Shown one piece after another: positions 1-5,665 of a DNA stretch of 5,665 nucleotides. The stretch lies in the NCBI GenBank assembly GCA_947039985.1, contig CAMRAP010000118.1, forward strand, positions 1 to 5,665, written 5' to 3'. The notes beneath the pieces were generated by a model. The model was not told the DNA's origin and searched no databases. It saw nothing but the letters and a program-made list of their open reading frames with translations. The DNA is from an uncultured Odoribacter sp. GTDB lineage: Bacteria > Bacteroidota > Bacteroidia > Bacteroidales > Marinifilaceae. The translations under genes and the position numbers were made by a program. Positions within the stretch are counted from its first letter, which is position 1. Each line of letters starts with the position of its first letter.

Positions 1-534
1 GTGATAGTGGAGTGTAGTGGTATGGGATATTCTATTCATATTTCAGTGAATACTTATTCGCAAATCTCTTCCTCTAAAGAGGTATTACTTTATTTACACC
101 AAATTGTAAAGGAGGATGCTCATTTACTTTATGGTTTTTATGGTAAAGAGGAACGCACGGTTTTTAGACAACTGATATCTGTTTCAGGTATAGGTGCAAA
201 TACAGCAAATGTGATGTTAAGCTCTATGACAGTAAAGGAAATTGCTGGAGCTATCATGACAGAAAATGTGAATGCTATCAAGAGTGTTAAAGGTATTGGC
301 TTGAAAACTGCACAGCGTGTGATCATAGAGTTAAAAGATAAAATCAATGCAGTAGAATATGCAGATGTTGCCAATTTTGGAGCTGTATCGACTATAAAAG
401 AGGAGGCTTTAGCTGCCCTTGTGATGTTGGGTTTCGTAAAAGCTCAGGTAGCGAAAGTGTTGGATAAAATTATTTCAGGTGGGAGTGTAACAAGTGTTGA
501 AGAATTGATAAAACTATCTCTTAAGCAATTGTAA
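1..534 (+). CDS. ruvA: Holliday junction branch migration protein RuvA, 5' end cut by window edge
   Basis: RuvA forms tetramers that hold four-way DNA junctions and load the RuvB ATPase for branch migration in recombinational repair, in the cytoplasm. The 177 visible residues show the family plan. The end of the N-terminal OB-fold comes first (about 1-46, with ECSGMGY and the EDAHLLYGF strand). Two helix-hairpin-helix DNA-binding motifs follow, with the hairpins SGIGANTA (62-69) and KGIGLKTA (97-104). After a linker comes the small C-terminal RuvB-binding domain (about 131-177, containing EALAALVMLGF). The GTG at base 1 is very unlikely to be the start: family members normally have about 15-18 more residues (a first OB strand of the type MIxYIxGxL) before the point where this begins, so the true start lies left of the window. 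Total length would then be about 193-195, normal for RuvA. The stop is TAA at 532-534. The gene lies 62 bases upstream of sprA on the same strand. Confidence 0.95.
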   Translation: MIVECSGMGYSIHISVNTYSQISSSKEVLLYLHQIVKEDAHLLYGFYGKEERTVFRQLISVSGIGANTANVMLSSMTVKEIAGAIMTENVNAIKSVKGIGLKTAQRVIIELKDKINAVEYADVANFGAVSTIKEEALAALVMLGFVKAQVAKVLDKIISGGSVTSVEELIKLSLKQL

Positions 535-552
535 ATTTAATTGTAAATTTAA
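529..552. repeat. 12-bp perfect tandem duplication spanning the ruvA stop codon
   Basis: The unit TTGTAAATTTAA occurs twice back to back, at 529-540 and 541-552. The first copy contains the last sense codon (TTG) and the TAA stop of ruvA. Because the unit is a multiple of three, TAA recurs in the ruvA frame at 532, 538, 544 and 550, so termination is backed up four times. The unit is nearly self-complementary, so the duplication also makes an inverted repeat: TAAATTTA at 532-539 and again at 544-551 around a 4-base loop, followed by a T-rich stretch (553-557). The stem is only A-T pairs and would be weak, so a working intrinsic terminator is doubtful. Confidence 0.85.
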
Positions 553-558
553 TTTTTG
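529..558 (+). promoter_or_regulatory. Weak candidate Bacteroidota-type promoter for sprA
   Basis: The Bacteroidota housekeeping promoter has a TTG/TTTG element near -33 and TAnnTTTG near -7. Here a TTG at 529-531 is followed after 18 bases by TA at 550-551 and TTTG at 555-558. The gap inside the -7 element is three bases instead of two, so the match is imperfect. In DNA this AT-rich such a match can arise by chance. If real, transcription would begin near 565 and give a short leader before the sprA ATG. The alternative is read-through from ruvA, which the lack of a strong terminator would allow. Confidence 0.18.
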
Positions 559-596
559 AAATTAAGAAATTAATTCTCAATATTAAAAATGTGTGT

Positions 597-659
597 ATGC
601 GTTTTTTGATGTTATTATTTTACATAATAACTCATATCTTTTGTGTTTCAGCAGCTGCT
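597..659 (+). other. Sec signal peptide of SprA
   Basis: The first 21 residues have a short basic start (MR), a hydrophobic core of about 15 residues (FLMLLFYIITHIFCV) and a small-residue stretch S18-A-A-A21 that fits signal peptidase I cleavage before E22. C16 is not in a lipobox context, since IFC lacks the small residues expected before a lipidated cysteine, so a lipoprotein signal is unlikely. This agrees with SprA being exported through Sec to the periplasm and then inserted in the outer membrane. The exact cleavage site is an inference. Confidence 0.8.
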
Positions 660-3600
660 GAACCAAAATATGATTTTTTGTTCAATGAATATATTGGATT
701 AAAAACTGATACCCTTTTATTTCCTATAAAGGAGCAGCAGGATAATCAAATTCGTGATGATATACCTTCCTCTGCTTTGTTTTTAAAGAATCCGTCGAAT
801 GTAAAAGATTCTATTGTGTATGATCCGATCAGTAAGCGTTATGTTGTCATGACATTGGTTGGTGGTAAATACCATTATAGGCGACCGTATTCGCAGACCT
901 TACAAGAGATGTTAGATGCTAGTTCTAAGATGTCTATATATGAGTACAATAAAAAACAGATCCAGGATGGGAGTAAATATGATTTTAAAAATCTGGTATC
1001 AGAGATACAGTTTTTAGATAATTTACTGTCTCCCATTTTTGGGATAAATAAAATTAAAATTAATGTACAAGGTTCAGTAGATTTAACCCTAGGTGTCAAA
1101 ACCAATCAAATTGATAATCCGACTCTCCCCATTGATATGCGTAAAACGACAACGCTTGATTTCGATGAAAAAATTCAATTTAATATCAGTGGAAATATCG
1201 GTGATTTAATAAATCTGGATTGGAATTATAATACAGAGTCTACTTTTGATTTTGAAAATATTTTGAAATTAAATTATGAGGGAAAAGAGGATGATATAAT
1301 TAAGCGAGTGGAGGCTGGTAATGTTTCTTTGCCTTTAACTGGTACTTTGATTTCTGGAGCACAAAATCTTTGGGGATTTCGTACCGATTTACAATTTGGT
1401 AAACTCACTGTTTCTGGAATTTTTTCTCAACAGAAAGGAGAGTCTAATGTTATACAACTCGAAGATGGAGCAGAAAAACAGGAATTTGAATTGTCTGCTT
1501 TAGATTATGAAAGTGATAAACACTTTTTTCTCTCAAAATATTTTAGAGATAATTACGAAAGATCTTTAAATAACCTTCCTATAGTGAGTAGTGATATTTC
1601 TATCACAAAAATGGAGGTTTGGGTGACGAATAAGAATGATCGTTTTGATCAAGCTCGTAATATTGTTGCTTTTTTAGACCTTGGAGAAAATCAAAAAAAC
1701 ATTTACAATCAAGAGTTTCGAGGAACAGGAACATATCCAGCAAATGAAACGAATAATTTGTATGAACAGATGGCTAATGGTGCGTATCGTGGAATTCGAG
1801 ACATTAATAAGGTTACGCAAATATTAGCAAAATTTAAGTCTGGAGTCGATTACGAAAAATTAGAAAATGCACGTTTGTTAAGTCCATCTGAATATATATT
1901 CAATGAAAAACTTGGATATATATCTTTGAATTCAGCTTTAAATTCAGATGAAATTTTAGCGGTTGCATATGAATACACTGTGAGGGGAGAAATTTATACT
2001 GTAGGAGAATTGAGTTCTAATGCCGTGGCTGCTCCTGAAGCTTTGATCGTAAAGATGTTAAAGAGTACAATACAGAGTCCAGATGTGCCTACTTGGGACT
2101 TGATGATGAAAAATGTGTATACGATTGGAGCCTATAATCTAAGTGATGATGACTTTACTTTAAATATCTTATACCAGAATGATAAGGCTGGAACAAAGGT
2201 GAATTATCTGCCAGATCCTGCTGTTGACGGAAAAATACTACTTGCTGTAATGAATCTTGATAATGTAAACTCCCAGTTGGATGCTGTTCCTGATGGGCGT
2301 TTTGACTATATAAATGGAGTGACAGTATATGCCTCTAAGGGACGGATAGTCTTCCCCGTTTTGGAACCTTTTGGCTCTTGGCTAAGAAATATGGGAGTTT
2401 CTAATGAGTTTGTATTCCAAGAGTTGTATGATGAGTCTAGGAGTGAGGCTGAACAAGCATCAGAAAAGAATAAATACTATTTAGAAGGAAGTTATAAATC
2501 ATCATCATCATCAGAAATTTCTTTGGGAGGTGGTGATATTCCAGAAGGATCAGTGAAAGTGCTTGCAAGTGGAGTGGAATTGATTGAAAATATTGATTAT
2601 ATCGTAGACTATGCCTTGGGATCAGTGACTATCATCAATCAGGCATTGATGGAAGCTGGTACTCCAATTACCATAAAGAGTGAAGATCGATCAAGTTATG
2701 GAATGCAGGTGAAAACTTTGGTTGGAACACATTTAGATTATAAGTTTAATGATAAATTTAATATTGGTGCTACCATTCTACATATGAATGAAAAACCTTT
2801 ATCGCATAAGGTTAATATAGGTGAGGAGCCCATTTCAAACACTATTTGGGGGTTAAATGCTGCATATAATACAGAGTCAGGATTTATTACAACGCTAGTA
2901 AATAAGCTACCTTTTATTCAAACACAAGCAAAATCTCATATAGCTGTTGATGCTGAATTTGCACAATTCCAGCCTGGTTTAGCAAAAGGTGTCAATGAGA
3001 GTGCTTATCTAGATGATTTTGAAGGAAGTAAAATTTCCTTGGATATGAAGGGAATTACTCAATGGAAATTAGCATCCACACCTCCCGCTAGTGAAACTTT
3101 AATAAATAGGTCATTGGATAGTTTGTCTAGTGGTTTTGATCGAGCAAGATTAGCTTGGTATGTAGTTGATCCTATTTTTTATAGAATGTCAACAGCAACT
3201 CCTGTACATATTCGTGCAGATGAAGAACAGCGTTCCAATCATTTTGTTCGAGAAATTCGGCAAACAGAGATTTTTCCAGATAAAGACTTGGCTGTAGGGG
3301 ACGTAAATATAGTACCTGCATTGACTGTTGCTTATTATCCTAAAGAGCGTGGTTCGTATAATTTTAATGTAGCGAGTGGTGCTGTTAATTCGGATGGAAG
3401 TCTGACAAATCCTGAGAAGAAATGGGGTGGGATGATGAGAAGTATTAGTACTAGTGATTTTGAGGCTGCGAATGTTCAATATATAGAGATGTGGTTAATG
3501 GATCCTTTCGTATATGACACGGATCATGCAGGAGGAGATGTGTATTTTGATTTAGGGGCTGTGTCGGAAGATATTTTGAGAGATGGGCGTAAATCTTTTG

Positions 3601-5665
3601 AAAATGGATTACCGCCAACTGCAGAGCAGATTAATGTAGATGCAAGTATTTGGGGGAAAGTGCCAAGTGTACAGGCTGTGACTAAAGGATTTGACAACAG
3701 TAGTGAGGCACGTCGTTATCAAGATGTTGGTTTGGATGGATTGAGTGATGAAGAGGAACGTGAGTTTTATGCTGACTATTTAGAAGTATTTAAAAAGATG
3801 TATGGAACAGAATCTAAAGCTTATAAAGAGGCTTGGAATGATCCTGCAGGAGATAATTACCATTTCTTTAGAGGTTCTGATTTTGATGCATTGGAAACAT
3901 CTGTATTAGACCGTTATAAGCGGTATAATGGAGTTGAAGGTAATTCGCCTACAGCTGATATGTCTGCTGAGGCATATCCTACAGCTGCAACTACTCTGCC
4001 TGATGTAGAGGATATTAATGCAGATAATACCTTGAATGAAACCGAATCTTTTTTTCGTTATAAGTTACAGCTTGATCCCAAAGAGATGAAAGTGGGGAAG
4101 AGTTATATTACTAATATTACCACTGCTTTAGTGGAGTTACCTAACGGAGAAATAGACTCGGTACGTTGGTATCAAATAAAAATCCCAATAGGTAATCCAA
4201 GTTATGAACATAAAAGTCCAGATTTAAAATCGGTACGTTTTATGCGTATGTTTTTAGCTAATTTTCAGGATAGTATTATTTTGAGAATGGCTAGTTTAGA
4301 TTTGGTTCGCGACAATTGGAGGAAATATGAAGATAAGGTTGATGATGATCAAGTTCTGGTTGAAACAGGTGGTTTTGAAACATCAATTGTTAGTTTAGAA
4401 GAGAATGCTTCACGTACTCCAGTTAATTATGTCATGCCTCCTGGAATTGAGCGTGTTGTTGATGCAACAAATCCTCAATATCAAGAATTAAACGAACAAG
4501 CGATGTCTCTAAAAGTCACTGACTTGAAGGATATGGACGCCAGGGCTGTGTATAAGAATTTTGGTAAGAATTTATTACACTATAGGACCTTATTCATGGA
4601 TGTACATGCAGAGGCTATTGAAGGAATGCCGTTGGATGACAATGATTTGACTGTATTTATACGCTTGGGAAGTGATAATCGTTCTAATTATTACGAATAT
4701 GAGGTACCCTTGAAGTTAACTGCTCCTGGAGTTTATGGTGCTAATGATATAGGGCGAGAGGGTGTGTGGCCTTCAGCCAATAAGATTGAGCTACCGATAG
4801 AGTGGTTACAGAATTTAAAGCAAATACGTAATTTGGAGCATAGAACTGCTGGAGGTGATATTAATTATCAGGACGTTTATGCATTGACTGCTGGCGAATT
4901 GGATGCAAATACTGATTTTGAAAAGGTAAAGCATATTGTGAAAGTTAAAGGAAAGCCAACACTTGCAGAGGTAAAAGTGGTTATGATTGGTATACGAAAT
5001 AAATCAGGTGAAGAGCGCTCAGGTGAGGTGTGGGTGAATGAGTTGCGATTATCAGATTTTGATGATAAGGGAGGATGGGCTGCCAATGCACGAGTCACTT
5101 TGAAATTGGCTGATGTGGCAACTGTTAGTTTTGCAGGAAGTAGAATGACTCCTGGGTTTGGAAGTATAGAGCAGCATGTAAATGAAATAGATCGAGAAGA
5201 TTTACGGTCAATAGATTTTTCTACAAGTGTAGAATTTGGTAAATTTTTTCCTGAAAATTGGAGATTAAGAATACCGATGTATTATGCTTATTCTCGTCAA
5301 ACTATTTTACCAGAATATGATCCTACAGATACTGATATTCCTTTGGAAATTGTGTTGAAAAATGCTGCAAATGAACAAATGAGAGATTCAATAGAGCGTA
5401 ATTCGGAGGATTATACAATGCGTAAAAGTCTTAATTTTACTAATATCGGGATTGAAAGCAGCGATGGAAAAGCTCGTATTCTATCTTTATCCAATTTGAC
5501 GACAACTTATTCCTATAATGAAGCACTTGCGCGCAATGTGAATATAGAGCATGATATAGAAAAGAATCACAGAGGTTTATTGAGCTATATTTATAGTGGA
5601 ATGCCAACTCTTATAGAACCATTTAAAAAATCGAAGTCGTTGGATTCTAAATATTTGAAAGCCAT
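597..5665 (+). CDS. sprA: Type IX secretion outer-membrane translocon SprA/Sov, 3' end beyond window
   Basis: SprA (Sov in Porphyromonas) is the giant single-chain beta-barrel of the T9SS. It opens sideways to pass proteins with T9SS C-terminal signals across the outer membrane; in Flavobacterium it also serves gliding. The frame is open from ATG 597 to the edge: 1689 complete codons plus two bases. Residues 1-21 look like a signal peptide (MR, then a hydrophobic run, then SAAA before E22). Stretches I recognise from the family, in order: NYNTESTF (210-217), EAGNVSLPL (239-247), EVWVTN (340-345), LGYISL (439-444), SSYGMQ (699-704), YLDDFEG (804-810), ERGSYNF (917-923), WGGMMR (943-948), WLMDPF (966-971), DVGLDGL (1043-1049), NELRL (1481-1485). 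Full-length relatives have about 2,400-2,500 residues, so the barrel's C-terminal third is missing. ATG 597 is preferred because it gives a charged residue before the hydrophobic core; GTG 591 and ATG 609 are in-frame alternatives. No Shine-Dalgarno sequence is visible, as is usual in this phylum. No frameshift or stop was seen. Confidence 0.96.
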   Translation, partial: MRFLMLLFYIITHIFCVSAAAEPKYDFLFNEYIGLKTDTLLFPIKEQQDNQIRDDIPSSALFLKNPSNVKDSIVYDPISKRYVVMTLVGGKYHYRRPYSQTLQEMLDASSKMSIYEYNKKQIQDGSKYDFKNLVSEIQFLDNLLSPIFGINKIKINVQGSVDLTLGVKTNQIDNPTLPIDMRKTTTLDFDEKIQFNISGNIGDLINLDWNYNTESTFDFENILKLNYEGKEDDIIKRVEAGNVSLPLTGTLISGAQNLWGFRTDLQFGKLTVSGIFSQQKGESNVIQLEDGAEKQEFELSALDYESDKHFFLSKYFRDNYERSLNNLPIVSSDISITKMEVWVTNKNDRFDQARNIVAFLDLGENQKNIYNQEFRGTGTYPANETNNLYEQMANGAYRGIRDINKVTQILAKFKSGVDYEKLENARLLSPSEYIFNEKLGYISLNSALNSDEILAVAYEYTVRGEIYTVGELSSNAVAAPEALIVKMLKSTIQSPDVPTWDLMMKNVYTIGAYNLSDDDFTLNILYQNDKAGTKVNYLPDPAVDGKILLAVMNLDNVNSQLDAVPDGRFDYINGVTVYASKGRIVFPVLEPFGSWLRNMGVSNEFVFQELYDESRSEAEQASEKNKYYLEGSYKSSSSSEISLGGGDIPEGSVKVLASGVELIENIDYIVDYALGSVTIINQALMEAGTPITIKSEDRSSYGMQVKTLVGTHLDYKFNDKFNIGATILHMNEKPLSHKVNIGEEPISNTIWGLNAAYNTESGFITTLVNKLPFIQTQAKSHIAVDAEFAQFQPGLAKGVNESAYLDDFEGSKISLDMKGITQWKLASTPPASETLINRSLDSLSSGFDRARLAWYVVDPIFYRMSTATPVHIRADEEQRSNHFVREIRQTEIFPDKDLAVGDVNIVPALTVAYYPKERGSYNFNVASGAVNSDGSLTNPEKKWGGMMRSISTSDFEAANVQYIEMWLMDPFVYDTDHAGGDVYFDLGAVSEDILRDGRKSFENGLPPTAEQINVDASIWGKVPSVQAVTKGFDNSSEARRYQDVGLDGLSDEEEREFYADYLEVFKKMYGTESKAYKEAWNDPAGDNYHFFRGSDFDALETSVLDRYKRYNGVEGNSPTADMSAEAYPTAATTLPDVEDINADNTLNETESFFRYKLQLDPKEMKVGKSYITNITTALVELPNGEIDSVRWYQIKIPIGNPSYEHKSPDLKSVRFMRMFLANFQDSIILRMASLDLVRDNWRKYEDKVDDDQVLVETGGFETSIVSLEENASRTPVNYVMPPGIERVVDATNPQYQELNEQAMSLKVTDLKDMDARAVYKNFGKNLLHYRTLFMDVHAEAIEGMPLDDNDLTVFIRLGSDNRSNYYEYEVPLKLTAPGVYGANDIGREGVWPSANKIELPIEWLQNLKQIRNLEHRTAGGDINYQDVYALTAGELDANTDFEKVKHIVKVKGKPTLAEVKVVMIGIRNKSGEERSGEVWVNELRLSDFDDKGGWAANARVTLKLADVATVSFAGSRMTPGFGSIEQHVNEIDREDLRSIDFSTSVEFGKFFPENWRLRIPMYYAYSRQTILPEYDPTDTDIPLEIVLKNAANEQMRDSIERNSEDYTMRKSLNFTNIGIESSDGKARILSLSNLTTTYSYNEALARNVNIEHDIEKNHRGLLSYIYSGMPTLIEPFKKSKSLDSKYLKA
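2499..2513 (+). repeat. sprA: (TCA)5 microsatellite encoding a five-serine run in SprA
   Basis: Five TCA codons in a row encode S635-S639, within a YKSSSSSEIS segment just before a predicted beta-rich hairpin region. Synonymous serine codons are not mixed, so this is a true DNA repeat and not only a protein-level serine run. Any slippage by one unit would keep the frame and change only the number of serines. Confidence 0.85.
3723..3758 (+). other. sprA: EF-hand/thrombospondin-type-3-like acidic loop 1 in SprA
   Basis: Residues 1043-1054 read D-V-G-L-D-G-L-S-D-E-E-E. Acidic side chains fall at loop positions 1, 5, 9 and 12, with glycine at position 6, as in calcium-binding EF-hand or type-3 loops. 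Position 3 is glycine, not a side-chain ligand. DVGLDGL is a stretch I recognise as conserved in SprA proteins. Metal binding is an inference from spacing only. Confidence 0.45.
4011..4046 (+). other. sprA: EF-hand-like acidic loop 2 in SprA
   Basis: Residues 1139-1150 read D-I-N-A-D-N-T-L-N-E-T-E. This is the 12-residue EF-hand loop pattern: D at 1, N at 3, D at 5, a hydrophobic residue at 8 and E at 12. The usual glycine at 6 is replaced by asparagine. It lies 96 residues after the first acidic loop. Calcium binding would be plausible outside the cell membrane, where calcium is abundant, but nothing in the sequence proves it. Confidence 0.45.

Noticed and set aside
1..3. GTG at base 1 as the ruvA start codon
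   Set aside because: It falls inside the OB-fold: residues such as ECSGMGY normally sit about 20 positions into RuvA, so the first strand and start are left of the window.
138..374. Minus-strand open frame of 78 codons
   Set aside because: It lies wholly antisense to the well-matched ruvA coding sequence and its translation shows no recognisable domain.
532..557. Intrinsic terminator after ruvA
   Set aside because: The 8-bp stem is entirely A-T with a 4-base loop and only a five-T run after it, too weak to call; it is better explained by the tandem repeat.
535..596. Small RNA gene or riboswitch between ruvA and sprA
   Set aside because: Only 62 very AT-rich bases with no G-C stem or known aptamer pattern.
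875..1105. Minus-strand open frame of 76 codons
   Set aside because: Antisense to a conserved part of sprA; its hydrophobic, cysteine-bearing translation looks like a shadow product.
1694..1700. A AAA AAC heptamer in the correct phase for -1 ribosomal frameshifting within sprA
   Set aside because: The phase is right (CAA AAA AAC), but the -1 frame meets a TGA after about 16 codons, I saw no obvious stimulatory structure, and such A-runs are expected by chance in AT-rich DNA.
3189..3479. Minus-strand open frame of 96 codons
   Set aside because: Antisense to conserved SprA motifs (ERGSYNF, WGGMMR); no start context or domain supports it.
4877..5098. Minus-strand open frame of 73 codons
   Set aside because: Antisense to the region before and at the SprA NELRL motif; low-complexity serine/threonine-rich translation typical of a shadow.

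Overview
The window looks like chromosomal DNA from a member of the Bacteroidota, most likely of the Bacteroidales type. Three things point there: AT-rich DNA, no Shine-Dalgarno sequence at the internal gene start, and a gene for SprA/Sov, a giant outer-membrane protein confined to that phylum. The genus cannot be fixed from the sequence alone.

Layout: two genes lie on the + strand and are cut by opposite window edges. Positions 1-534 hold ruvA without its first roughly 15-18 codons. It encodes the Holliday-junction-binding subunit of the RuvABC branch-migration machine. A 62-base AT-only-looking spacer (535-596) follows. It contains a 12-bp tandem duplication that starts inside the ruvA stop region, and it has no convincing terminator. 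From 597 to the right edge (5665) runs one uninterrupted reading frame of 1689 complete codons. It starts with a signal peptide and matches the SprA/Sov translocon of the type IX secretion system (T9SS). It has no stop because the gene continues beyond the window; full-length family members have about 2,400-2,500 residues, so about the N-terminal two thirds are seen here.

Functionally the two genes are unrelated (DNA repair against protein export), but ruvA next to sprA is an arrangement I recall from other T9SS-bearing Bacteroidota. It may reflect shared transcription or simply conserved gene order. SprA is the very large beta-barrel through which proteins with T9SS C-terminal signals cross the outer membrane, so the organism probably exports proteins, and possibly glides, by T9SS.

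I found no mobile element, CRISPR array, RNA gene or evidence of a new defence or biosynthetic system. The points that reward a second look are inside SprA: two EF-hand-like acidic loops, a mature chain with no cysteine at all over the visible 1,668 residues, and a duplicated beta-hairpin motif. The spacer repeat is also worth noting.
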